DNA from: an uncultured bacterium
GTDB lineage: Bacteria; Cyanobacteriota; Vampirovibrionia; Obscuribacterales; Obscuribacteraceae
DNA length: 47,183 bases
Reading direction: 5' to 3'
Assembly (NCBI GenBank): GCA_903835185.1
Contig: CAILLX010000092.1
Coordinates: 1-47,183, forward strand
Position 1 is the stretch's first letter; every line of letters begins with the position of its first letter. Below, in pieces: positions 1 to 7,793 of this stretch. A model generated the notes under the pieces. The model searched no databases. It worked only from the letters and a program-made list of their open reading frames with translations, and had not been told where the DNA came from. The position numbers and the translations under genes were made by a program.

Positions 1-35
1 ACGCGAAGGGCTCTAATGTTGGATGATTTTTTCAT
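1..35 (-). CDS. 5' end of an unknown gene, cut by the window edge
   Basis: An ATG at 35 on the minus strand opens a frame that stays open to the window edge and encodes MKKSSNIRALR. It is preceded by AAAGAGG seven bases upstream, a convincing ribosome binding site. The gene would follow the lipoprotein gene at 88-768 in the same direction after about 50 bases, so the two may be co-transcribed. Only 11 residues are visible and no function can be assigned. Confidence 0.45.
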   Translation of the reverse strand, partial: MKKSSNIRALR

Positions 36-87
36 AGTTGATCCTCTTTAAAAGTGGCTTTGTTGTTGTAACCAAAACCTTACCAGG

Positions 88-768
88 CTAGTCCTGGAGG
101 GGATCAACTAAATTTTCAACTATGAACGGGACAAGCTCCATTCCTTCTATGTATTGCCGAGTTTGTTTATCCAGGTCGTACAGTAGCGCCTTATTTGGGG
201 GCACTCTGTTGTTATCGAGGCGCGAGACGCCTCCTGGAACGAGTATTTTATGCCCGGGGAGGAATAGAGGCTGACCGCAATCCAGCCGAAGCGTACGCCA
301 ATGTGCATGAGCAAAAAGCGAGCCCAGTGTCCTGAGGGCGTTTCCTTCTGCAAGCGGTTTGTCATTAACCGTCACTTTTCCGGTATTCAGTATTTTCGCT
401 ATTGGAGCACTTTCACCTGGAGCGGGAAGAAACTGCTTCAGCTGGCTTTGGAATAACTCAGGAGGCGCATAATCGCTTGGACCGAGGCAGGGACTGTTGG
501 GTCCGCCGGTGACCAGAACGTTGCCGTCGGCTAATAAAAACATCTCGTGAGCGGCTCGCGGATACCACATCTCCGGGCCCGGGAGGAATACCCCGCGAGC
601 AATTCTCTTATCATTACGTGCTAGTTCGACGGCTCTGGCGCGGCTTTCCTCCAGGGACTCCAATTCCTGAGGGGTGTATGAAACCCCAGTATAAGCACAA
701 CCGGACAGCATAAGGATGCTAGCGGCAGTAATGAGTGCTAGTACTAGAAAATGAAGCATGGATTTCAT
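88..768 (-). CDS. Lipoprotein with kelch/galactose-oxidase-like motifs
   Basis: A 226-residue predicted lipoprotein. Residues 5-20 are hydrophobic and are followed by the lipobox LSGC, with the modified Cys at 24, so the mature protein should be anchored to a membrane by lipid. Two stretches resemble blades of kelch or galactose-oxidase propellers: AAHEMFLLADGNVLVTGG near residues 73-90, and a second one around GHKILVPGG with a following YDL near residues 170-195. Complete kelch propellers need five to seven blades, so this protein is either a minimal relative or a shortened one. I see no catalytic residues. It lies about 20 bases beyond the stop of the minus-strand phosphoesterase gene and probably belongs to the same transcript. 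The lipoprotein call is firm; the kelch relationship is an inference from short motifs. Confidence 0.6.
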   Translation of the reverse strand: MKSMLHFLVLALITAASILMLSGCAYTGVSYTPQELESLEESRARAVELARNDKRIARGVFLPGPEMWYPRAAHEMFLLADGNVLVTGGPNSPCLGPSDYAPPELFQSQLKQFLPAPGESAPIAKILNTGKVTVNDKPLAEGNALRTLGSLFAHAHWRTLRLDCGQPLFLPGHKILVPGGVSRLDNNRVPPNKALLYDLDKQTRQYIEGMELVPFIVENLVDPLQD

Positions 769-788
769 AGCGTAAATTCCAACCGGTA

Positions 789-2546
789 TTACGTGTGTAT
801 CGGTGTTCCATATTTCTGCATCTTAGCCTGCATTTCAGGACTCAATTGTTTCACAAGCTCTGCATTGTACGAACCGGTAGGCGATAGAGGTAGTTCCGAA
901 TTCGAGGATAACTTATTCTGCGAGAGTATCTGCCGAGTCGCGATAGCATAAGAACGCGATATCGCAGCAGACGACCCTTCTTTGACGGCCGGATCAACAT
1001 CGGTCGCAAAGATTGAGATTGTATTGTCGCTGTTGCGGACAATATCAAAAGTGCGGAACTGCTGAGGAAAATCCCTTAATGATGAGGTTTCAACCTGCCA
1101 GAAGCCGAGTTCAGGACGGGCTGGATCAGGTGATTTTAGTGCAGTAACTATATTGCAATGACGATGTCCCGCAGCCCACAGGATGAGATTCGGGTATTCA
1201 TGAAGCTTGGCAATCAGCTTCTCTTCGGATACATAAGCAGCTGAGTTCCAACCGACAAAAGAACTCGCTGGTTCGACGTTGATAGGTATGTGCGCTGCGA
1301 TGATCATAAGCTGACCGTCAGCCTGACCGTTTTCAAGTTCTTTTACAAGCCAGTCATAACGTTCTTTATCAAGAGAACCATGCCCATAGCCTGGAGAACT
1401 GCTGTAAGAAAGAGGAGGACTGATATCGTCATCCTTTTGAGTATCGTCGAGCACAATCACTTTGATCGGTAGAGCCGACTTCGGCTGGAAGCTATAACAG
1501 GCAAAGTCGTTGTCGAGATTGGTCTTTGTAAAACCATGACCGACCGGATTTGAAGATGTTGTAAAAAATTCACTCATCCATTCCTTTCTCGAAAGCGAAC
1601 GGCGGTTTGGATCAGCTGCCACTTTCTGAGGACTTGTGAAGTTACTGACAGGTCCTGCACCTATAATGTCACCGTAAGGAGTCGAGCCGTCGAGTGAGCC
1701 CATATAGTACTCACGGCTGTTTATACCTTTGTTTAAGCCTGCAGGTTCGGTGAATATATCTCCCAGTTTGAGGATATCCCCGCCGATATAAACCTGCCTG
1801 AGATAATCATTCACAGGGTTGGTACCCATCCAGAAATGATCGTGATTGCCGAGAGCTTGATACCACTTGATCGACTTATCAAGCCCTGCCGCCTGGTAAG
1901 GTTTCTGATAATCAATTGTGTCGGCGCCGGCATGAGCCCCGGTGCTTGGTGTGATGACTTTGCCGTCAAGTACATCGACAAACCATCTCAGTTCGTTGTA
2001 CTGAGTGTTGTTGCAGACATCGCCCAGAGACATGCCGAAATCAATCGGATTTTGTTTGTGAATGGCGTTTATCGTCTGGACGGCTGCGTCGAGAACCTGA
2101 GTTGTATTCAGCATAACCGCTGAATATCCCGCACCAATACCATCTTTGAGACCAAGATAGATTGCTGAAGAGGGAGATTCTTTGTCGGCGATATGAATAT
2201 CGGTTATGGTAAAGAAGCGCAAAAGGCGGGCAGTATTAGTGACTGATGCACCGGTATAACTAGTTGGCACTATGTCAAGACGCTTTTCGTATTTTAGGCT
2301 CGATCCATAATGCCAAGTACCATAGCCGTTTTGCTTGTATTTTGAAACCTCATCAAGACGAATCTTCACAGAAGGAATTGGGACAGGCACGACAGTCCTC
2401 TGGATGGTTGTAAAGACATCGGAACTAATCGGGTACCCTGCTATCTGACTTTCATTGCTCGCTGCGCAGACCTTGCCAATGTTGAAGGCAAAAAAAGCCA
2501 GTGCTCCGGCACCCAGCCCAAATCTACGCCGTGAAATCTTCGTCAT
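789..2546 (-). CDS. Tat-exported metallophosphoesterase (TIGR03768-like)
   Basis: A calcineurin-like metallophosphoesterase of 585 residues that probably acts outside the cytoplasm on an unidentified phosphoester. The N-terminus MTKISRRRFGLGAGALAFFA is a classic twin-arginine signal. An in-frame ATG ten codons upstream (2576) is possible, but the ATG at 2546 places the RR motif normally and has GGGGA nine bases before it. The metal-binding blocks are intact and in order: TDIHIAD, GDVCNN, ALGNHDHFW, AAHIPI and AAGHRHCN. The length and the widely spaced blocks fit the TIGR03768 group of large phosphoesterases. No regulatory site or pho box was identified. The superfamily is nearly certain; the substrate is unknown. 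Confidence 0.85.
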   Translation of the reverse strand: MTKISRRRFGLGAGALAFFAFNIGKVCAASNESQIAGYPISSDVFTTIQRTVVPVPIPSVKIRLDEVSKYKQNGYGTWHYGSSLKYEKRLDIVPTSYTGASVTNTARLLRFFTITDIHIADKESPSSAIYLGLKDGIGAGYSAVMLNTTQVLDAAVQTINAIHKQNPIDFGMSLGDVCNNTQYNELRWFVDVLDGKVITPSTGAHAGADTIDYQKPYQAAGLDKSIKWYQALGNHDHFWMGTNPVNDYLRQVYIGGDILKLGDIFTEPAGLNKGINSREYYMGSLDGSTPYGDIIGAGPVSNFTSPQKVAADPNRRSLSRKEWMSEFFTTSSNPVGHGFTKTNLDNDFACYSFQPKSALPIKVIVLDDTQKDDDISPPLSYSSSPGYGHGSLDKERYDWLVKELENGQADGQLMIIAAHIPINVEPASSFVGWNSAAYVSEEKLIAKLHEYPNLILWAAGHRHCNIVTALKSPDPARPELGFWQVETSSLRDFPQQFRTFDIVRNSDNTISIFATDVDPAVKEGSSAAISRSYAIATRQILSQNKLSSNSELPLSPTGSYNAELVKQLSPEMQAKMQKYGTPIHT

Positions 2547-2821
2547 ATCGCAGCTTCCCCATTTAGTCCCATCCACGCATCATGGCAGCCCGTATTGTGA
2601 TCTCAATCCGCCACAATTATATCTTGCTGGGTGACTTGCTGGGTGACTGTCCGCAGTCGTACGAAAAGTTCTGCTAAGCTGCTTGACAGTGCTCACAATC
2701 ACTCTTCTCCACATGTTCCAATAAAAAGCCATGGCTGCATCACTGCCGCCATGGCTTTCCAATAGAGCCAAACTTATTCAGGTCGTGAGTGGAGCGTTAG
2801 CTTACGCTACCCAGAGTTGCT

Positions 2822-3268
2822 TTAGTAGTTATCGTCGTAAGGAACTACGTACTGCTTGCCCTGGAAAAGCATGCTGTGGCTGCCGCTATGTGGGCTTGGA
2901 TAGCCAACAAAGCCGTGCCAGGCACCGTAAGTAAACCCATGGTAGAGACCATAAGTTGATCCAGCAACCAGTCCAACTGGTCCACCGGTTAGAGAACCGG
3001 CAATCAGTTCATAAACTCCGTCTTCCTTGCCTAGATTGCGCGCCACCATCTTCGTGCCGCCGATTGCGCCTTTGACGCCATCTTGGAACGAGGCAGTAGG
3101 CACATCCCACACAATGGCGGAGACCATGCTAACTACGCGAACCGGGAAATACCAGAGTTCATACTGAACTCTTGCCGATTCCGGACGCACCGGATAGGCA
3201 AAGCTGGCGCTCGCAAGTCCGCCTAGTATTGCGGCTGTTCCGAGCACTGCGAGAATTTTTTTCCTCAT
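2822..3268 (-). CDS. Small secreted glycine-rich protein, paralog 4 of a tandem family
   Basis: A 148-residue protein with a Sec signal peptide (MRKKILAVLGTAAILGGLAS, cleavage probably after SFA). It is the last and most divergent of four adjacent paralogs transcribed on the minus strand. Shared landmarks are a hydrophobic P-V-R stretch after the signal, VKGAIGGTKMVARNLGKEDG, the glycine-zipper-like GGPVGLVAGSTYGLYHG, and a W-H-G motif. It lacks the WDKPF ending of its siblings and instead ends in a His/Ser/Tyr-rich tail. Gly spaced every four residues suggests packed helices in a membrane, but this is inference. AAGG lies about eight bases before the ATG. The function is unknown. Confidence 0.75.
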   Translation of the reverse strand: MRKKILAVLGTAAILGGLASASFAYPVRPESARVQYELWYFPVRVVSMVSAIVWDVPTASFQDGVKGAIGGTKMVARNLGKEDGVYELIAGSLTGGPVGLVAGSTYGLYHGFTYGAWHGFVGYPSPHSGSHSMLFQGKQYVVPYDDNY

Positions 3269-3323
3269 ATCATTTACCTTTTCTTCTAGGGTAGGCTAAC
3301 GCCCTGCACCGAACTTACGCAGT

Positions 3324-3731
3324 TTACTTCTCTTCCATAGTGATGTAGGACCATCTGCTGAACGGCTTGTTCCAGCCGGTCTTCAGTCCATGCCATGTAC
3401 CATCGTACACGCCATAAGCCGTGCCCAACACCAGTCCGACTGATCCACCAAGAGGCGTTGCAGCAACGAGCTGCCCGGTGCCATTCTCATCACCGAACTT
3501 GCCGGCAACGTGCTTGGTTCCTTTAATAGCCCAGTGATAGCCATCATTGATAGGACCGCTAACCAGTCCCGATACCGCAGCTCCTGTAAGAGCTCCAGCA
3601 AGTCTAAACGGAGCTTGTATGCACCACATAATCGGCTTGGATTCATAGTCCAGTGCCAAGGCCGGGGCCACGGTACTTGCCATGAGTGCTGTCACACACA
3701 TTACACGACCGAGAGTCAATTTTTTCATCAT
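3324..3731 (-). CDS. Small secreted glycine-rich protein, paralog 3 of a tandem family
   Basis: A 135-residue protein with a Sec signal peptide ending near APALA. After it comes a hydrophobic Gly/Ala-rich segment (FRLAGALTGAAVSGLVSGP), then HVAGKFGDENG, a second Gly-rich segment GGSVGLVLGTAYGVYDG, and the family signature WHGLKTGWNKPFS close to the C-terminus. Two hydrophobic Gly-rich segments separated by a charged K-F-G-D turn could form a helical hairpin in or on the outer membrane. Genes on both sides are paralogs, 55 and 62 bases away, so one transcript is likely. I know no characterised member; the layout is only loosely reminiscent of exosortase-associated TIGR04073 proteins. Confidence 0.8.
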   Translation of the reverse strand: MMKKLTLGRVMCVTALMASTVAPALALDYESKPIMWCIQAPFRLAGALTGAAVSGLVSGPINDGYHWAIKGTKHVAGKFGDENGTGQLVAATPLGGSVGLVLGTAYGVYDGTWHGLKTGWNKPFSRWSYITMEEK

Positions 3732-3793
3732 TTACCACCGTCTTTCTAGTTACTGCCAGGCGTTTGGCTCAGTGCCCGGCAGCGGCGTAGTAA

Positions 3794-4174
3794 TTACTTT
3801 TCTTCGCTTGTCACAATAAACGAATCAGTGCTGAACGGTTTATCCCAGCCTGTCTTCATGCCATGACCTGCTCCACGGATTGCTCCATAAGGCATGCCCC
3901 ACAAAAAGCCAGTTGGAACTCCCAATACAGCGCCTGCAACATTTTGTTGAAACCCTTTTGCATCGCCGAACTTTTCCGCCAGATATTGTGTCGTCTTAAG
4001 CGGGCAACGCCAGAGTGAGTAGTAAAGAACCCCTTCCGGAGCATCAAAAACGGTCGCAGTAACTGAACCCAACAAGCTGCCTACACTTTTCAAAGGACCA
4101 TCAGCGTACGACGGGGTTACCGTGCTTGCCAATAGAGCCGCTGCTGCAGTTAGTATCCAAGTTTTGTTTTTCAT
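3794..4174 (-). CDS. Small secreted glycine-rich protein, paralog 2 of a tandem family
   Basis: A 126-residue protein with a Sec signal peptide (MKNKTWILTAAAALLASTVT, cleavage near SYA). It has the same order of elements as its neighbours: a Gly/Ser-rich hydrophobic stretch (VGSLLGSVTATVF), a D-A-P-E-G turn, the charged block YLAEKFGDAKG, a Gly-rich stretch (GVPTGFLWGMPYG), and the terminal signature GHGMKTGWDKPFSTDSF. Its first half carries an extra Trp-Arg-Cys-Pro insertion in place of the K-D-G motif seen in paralog 1. Its start codon has only a weak purine-rich site (ACGGTGA) upstream. The function is unknown. Confidence 0.8.
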   Translation of the reverse strand: MKNKTWILTAAAALLASTVTPSYADGPLKSVGSLLGSVTATVFDAPEGVLYYSLWRCPLKTTQYLAEKFGDAKGFQQNVAGAVLGVPTGFLWGMPYGAIRGAGHGMKTGWDKPFSTDSFIVTSEEK

Positions 4175-4268
4175 TGTTCGTCACCGTTATTTTGGGAGGC
4201 GAGGGTGGTCCGTTAGAACCACGACCTCTACTTCCCCTACGAGGCAACTAAAGTTGCCCCAACCAAGC

Positions 4269-4658
4269 CTAGTCTTCCTTGAATGTGAAGGAGTCCTTAG
4301 TGAACGGCTTGTCATAGCCGGTCTTCAGTCCGTGCCAGGCACCATCGAAGCAACCATAGGTGGCTCCACCGGCGATGCCGAACGGCCCGCCAAGAATAGC
4401 ACCAAACCACATCTGGTATTGGCCACTTTCGTTGCCCAACTTACCGGCTACCCATTTGGTCGCCATCTTGGCACCCTTGGTACCATCTTTGACGGCACCT
4501 TCTGGGCAGCCTATTACTGCTCCGGTAGCAGAACCTAACACTTTGACCGGAAATTGACATATGTTCTGAAACGTATCACCGTCGGCTAATGATGGAGGCA
4601 CGATTGTGCCGACCAGGGCCGCAGCTACTACGAAAGAGGACGCTAACTTCTTATGCAT
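4269..4658 (-). CDS. Small secreted glycine-rich protein, paralog 1 (promoter-proximal) of a tandem family
   Basis: The first gene of the tandem set, encoding 129 residues. An ATG at 4670 is also in frame, but the ATG at 4658 has GGAG six bases upstream and starts directly with a signal peptide (MHKKLASSFVVAAALVGTIV, cleavage near SLA), so I prefer it. The mature part contains FPVKVLGSATGAVIGCPEG, then KWVAGKLGNESG, GGPFGIAGGATYGCFDG and the family ending WHGLKTGYDKPFTKDSF. It has two cysteines, one in each hydrophobic Gly-rich segment; neither is shared by all four paralogs. A possible promoter reading TAGACC, 16 bases, TAAAAT lies upstream on the minus strand at about 4725-4755, but it is weak. 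Confidence 0.8.
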   Translation of the reverse strand: MHKKLASSFVVAAALVGTIVPPSLADGDTFQNICQFPVKVLGSATGAVIGCPEGAVKDGTKGAKMATKWVAGKLGNESGQYQMWFGAILGGPFGIAGGATYGCFDGAWHGLKTGYDKPFTKDSFTFKED

Positions 4659-4919
4659 GAAATTCTCCATCTCTTAGCAATCTTCTGACCTAATCCTGGA
4701 CCAAGCTGGCCCCAAGACGAAACAATTTTACAGATTTTCTGGTGCAGGTCTATATTCGCTTGCATCTATTTAGCAGACCCGAAATTGTGTAACGCCCACA
4801 GGCGCACGAAATCTGGCAATCTCAATCCAAATAAAAAGTTTTGTTTTGCCGGTGCACCTCTTTGCAAGAGCGCAAATTCGTATCTCCAACGTATGGCGAT
4901 CGGATGTATCGCAATGAGC

Positions 4920-4974
4920 TTGAATACTTACAACCTGCTTGCCAAGTGCAGGCGGGCAGGTTGTAAGTATTCAA
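4920..4974. repeat. Long perfect inverted repeat downstream of the GT2 gene
   Basis: A 19-base arm TTGAATACTTACAACCTGC (4920-4938) is repeated as its exact reverse complement at 4956-4974. Between them, GCC/GGC pairs and two G-T pairs extend the stem to 24 pairs with a 7-base loop (AAGTGCA). It starts 42 bases beyond the stop of the minus-strand glycosyltransferase gene. There is no T-run on either side, so it is not a standard intrinsic terminator; a REP-like dispersed palindrome or an RNA stability hairpin are alternatives. The rest of the gap, 4659-4919, contains no gene I can support. Confidence 0.75.
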
Positions 4975-5015
4975 AAGGTATTCAAGTGACGCCCCGGATT
5001 TGGTGGCAAGCAGAT

Positions 5016-6350
5016 CTATTTGAAATTCATGCCCAAATGCTCGGTGCGGTGCCATGTTGATGCTTCAGGACGGAACATGATCTGGCAAAAAGAGATAAAT
5101 ATGCAGGGCACCCAGTGCGCAAAAACATAAACGTTGACTGCAAAGCTATGTCCAAGAAGCACCGGTAGCGGCATCGGTTTCCGATAATGCTTAATCGCCA
5201 TACAAAAGTTGAAAAAGCTGACAAAAAACACCGCAAGCATCACAAGCAGAAGTGCGCTGGATTGGGTCGGAGCACCTGTTGCAAAGTGAATGAGATCGGA
5301 GACAACTTCAAGCAGGATGATAGCGGGCACCAGGAAGAATGTGGCAAAAGCAAGTGTGTCTACACGTTCAACTAACGAAAGGCGCCTGGGTGAATTGAGC
5401 GGGAAGATGTAGTCGAGATAACGACGAATACTGCCTTCAGCCCAGCGTCTCCGCTGACGAATCAGCCCCTTAAGAGTAGTGACAGCCTCTTCCCAGACAA
5501 AAGCTTGAGGACAAAAGCGTACATCCCAGTTGCGAATCATGAGCCGCATTGTGAGATCAAGATCGTCTGTAATTGCGCTATTGTTCCAACCACCTACATC
5601 AATGAGCGCATCGCGCATAATTAGCTCGCCGTTGCCACGCAATTCGACAGCACCGCCGATAGAGTCACGTCCCATCTGAAAGTATGTATCCAATGCATAC
5701 TCTGATGCTTGAGCCTCAGGCAAGAAGCCAGTTTGACGTTCGTAAATCCGTTTTTGAGCCTGGACAGCCCCGACTCCATCGCGTGCCAGCACTGGTAGTA
5801 TCACATTTAAGAAATCCGGAGCGACATTGGCATCAGCATCAAAAACAGCAACAACCTCACCTTTAGAGAGCGGCAAAACATCATTGAGCGCAGCCGATTT
5901 TCCAGGGCGAGTACCAGGTTGTCTACTGAAGACATGCAAGCGTGGAAACTCCAGCTTCATAGCTTCGAGAACAAAAGGCATGTCATCAGTAGAGCCGTCA
6001 TCAATTACCCAGACATGAAACTTGGGATAGTCGAGCTTGAACAGGTTGCGCACAGTCGACTCAATGACACGCCCTTCATTTTTTGCCGGCACAAAGATGT
6101 CGACCCATGGCTGCCATGACTCAAGGTCCTTCGGGACACTGCTACGTACTGCCCCTGCTCTCTTCTGTCTGGCCGCTCTCCATCGCGTCAGGCTTTGCGC
6201 TGTCAGAAGCCAGATAGAATGAACAATCATTCCGGTCAACACAGCACCCATAATGAGCAGAACAGTAGGTCCTGTCACCAGGTTTTCGACTAGTTTCAAG
6301 CCTAGCCAAACGGCTACGGCGAGTGCGAAAAGCATGATTCGATTGCGCAT
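5016..6350 (-). CDS. Membrane-bound family 2 glycosyltransferase (processive-type)
   Basis: A 444-residue inner-membrane glycosyltransferase of the cellulose/poly-GlcNAc/hyaluronan synthase type. Two hydrophobic segments (about 5-50) precede the cytoplasmic GT-A domain. All hallmark motifs are visible: VPAKNE at 87-92, IDDGSTDD at 116-123, the DxD-type FDADAN at 170-175, TDDLD (catalytic-base region) at 261-265, and QRRRW at 299-303. Several further membrane segments follow from about residue 335. QxxRW with C-terminal membrane helices is typical of processive beta-glycosyltransferases that polymerise and export a polysaccharide, but sugar donor and product cannot be read from sequence. A G-rich site (GGGGGAG) sits only two bases before the ATG. 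The gene is 152 bases downstream of the MurG-like gene, at the end of the envelope cluster. Confidence 0.88.
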   Translation of the reverse strand: MRNRIMLFALAVAVWLGLKLVENLVTGPTVLLIMGAVLTGMIVHSIWLLTAQSLTRWRAARQKRAGAVRSSVPKDLESWQPWVDIFVPAKNEGRVIESTVRNLFKLDYPKFHVWVIDDGSTDDMPFVLEAMKLEFPRLHVFSRQPGTRPGKSAALNDVLPLSKGEVVAVFDADANVAPDFLNVILPVLARDGVGAVQAQKRIYERQTGFLPEAQASEYALDTYFQMGRDSIGGAVELRGNGELIMRDALIDVGGWNNSAITDDLDLTMRLMIRNWDVRFCPQAFVWEEAVTTLKGLIRQRRRWAEGSIRRYLDYIFPLNSPRRLSLVERVDTLAFATFFLVPAIILLEVVSDLIHFATGAPTQSSALLLVMLAVFFVSFFNFCMAIKHYRKPMPLPVLLGHSFAVNVYVFAHWVPCIFISFCQIMFRPEASTWHRTEHLGMNFK

Positions 6351-6502
6351 TGCTCCCCCATACTGAAAGCACTGGATGCCATACAGACTAAATTATATGA
6401 TTGCCAAGCTCTCGTAAATCGTAATGTACAGTAGATCTAATGTCACAGTCGCCCACCAGTTGAGCCGACTGAGCCCGCTACTTGTCAAGACCCGTTCTGG
6501 TT

Positions 6503-7780
6503 TCAATACGCCATGACCCGCAGCGCATATTCACGCACTATTTCAGCCAGGCGGCGCGAGCCGTCAAGCTCAGTAGCTGCTCTGGCAAGGCGCAGAGCAT
6601 TAATCTCATAGCTCCTGGTCGCTAAGTGGTGCTGGATCCGTCGCGCCAGTTCGACACCGGAGAGATCCGGGTATGTCAGCTGACTGGAGACATCCAGCTC
6701 GACCATGCGGGCAGCATTGCTCTCCTGCTCAATCTGCCTGTAGTCCGGTACTAATAACGACTGCTTGCCCAGACTTAACAGCTCCATCGCAGTCGAATGT
6801 CCAGCCTGCGTCACTACCAGGTCGCAGGCTTTGTAATACGACTCAGGACTATCTGTAAACTCCAGCAGCCTGACGTTAGGCGGCACGCAAGCAGCGGAGA
6901 AACTGGAAAAAATATCAAAATGAACATGAGGCAGCCGGTAGGCAGCATCAATCATGGCGCCAAACAGTGGAAAGCGGTACTGGTGCCCGCCCATAGTGCC
7001 AACTACATAAGATCCCGAACCCGGACGAGCAGCCGGTACTACACTATCTGGCTTCCAGGCCGTAAGCGGACCGACAATTCTTTGCAACTTCATCACTTGC
7101 GAACGATGACTTAATACAGGCAGGCAAACAGTATCTGGCGGTGGAAAGTCAGGAATAACAATCTCATCGACTTCCCGAAAGACTGATTTAACCACCATCT
7201 CCACCCCAGGCTCCACTGCTCCGCCGAGAATGGCGTCCTTAAGATCGCGATGTCCCTCGCCAAACGTCCGTGAACGTTTATCCGAAAAGGATCTTTCAGT
7301 GACCTTCTGCCTGTTGTGCCGCTGGAAAAAATGGTCAAATTGAGTTTGATTAGTGACAAAAAGACAAGGCAGCCCAAGCCTTGCCGCTGCAAAAACAGCT
7401 GCAGCCCGACAGTCGGAGATAACGCAGGTCACACCATATTCCCGCATTATGCGAGCTTCTTCTCGTGTCTGCTTATTAATGACCAGCGGCCAGGTTGAAT
7501 TTTTGAGAATAGTAGTGGAAAGCTCGAAAGATCCGTCCTCACCAAAAAATTTCACTTCCGGCCCAATTTCTACAGTGGCATACCCAGCTCGTTTAAGTCT
7601 CTCTAAGACATAGCCATAACTGCCCAACAAGATACAAGCTGGATCAAACTGCCGAGCAACAGCAAGAGCACGGCTGGAATGTCCGTAGCCTTCACCATTG
7701 ACAGAAATGTAGATGCGATAGGGAACCCGGCTGGTCCGTTTGACAGCTGGTGTTCTGCGAGTGCTGACTGTGGTTACCAT
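6503..7780 (-). CDS. MurG-like (GT28-type, MJ1255/TIGR00661-like) glycosyltransferase
   Basis: A 425-residue GT-B-fold glycosyltransferase. The N-terminal domain opens with a glycine-rich loop GEGYGHSSR at residues 29-37, equivalent to the GTGGH loop of MurG. The C-terminal domain has the nucleotide-sugar site TQAGHSTAMELLSLGK at 325-340 followed by QIEQESNA at 350-357, matching the G-x-x-x-x-E-x-x and E/Q-Q-x-x-N-A signatures of GT28 C-terminal domains. The overall pattern fits the uncharacterised MJ1255/VC2487 group (TIGR00661). There are no membrane helices, so it should be cytosolic or peripheral. It begins 13 bases after the MFS transporter gene, which suggests translational coupling and a shared pathway, perhaps a glycolipid made and then moved. 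Acceptor and donor are unknown. Confidence 0.8.
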   Translation of the reverse strand: MVTTVSTRRTPAVKRTSRVPYRIYISVNGEGYGHSSRALAVARQFDPACILLGSYGYVLERLKRAGYATVEIGPEVKFFGEDGSFELSTTILKNSTWPLVINKQTREEARIMREYGVTCVISDCRAAAVFAAARLGLPCLFVTNQTQFDHFFQRHNRQKVTERSFSDKRSRTFGEGHRDLKDAILGGAVEPGVEMVVKSVFREVDEIVIPDFPPPDTVCLPVLSHRSQVMKLQRIVGPLTAWKPDSVVPAARPGSGSYVVGTMGGHQYRFPLFGAMIDAAYRLPHVHFDIFSSFSAACVPPNVRLLEFTDSPESYYKACDLVVTQAGHSTAMELLSLGKQSLLVPDYRQIEQESNAARMVELDVSSQLTYPDLSGVELARRIQHHLATRSYEINALRLARAATELDGSRRLAEIVREYALRVMAY

Positions 7781-7793
7781 ATGTTAAAAGCTT

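Noticed and set aside
2580-2771. Minus-strand frame of 63 codons upstream of the first phosphoesterase
   Set aside because: No ribosome binding site, no motif, and composition unlike neighbouring genes; probably part of the 5' region of the phosphoesterase gene.
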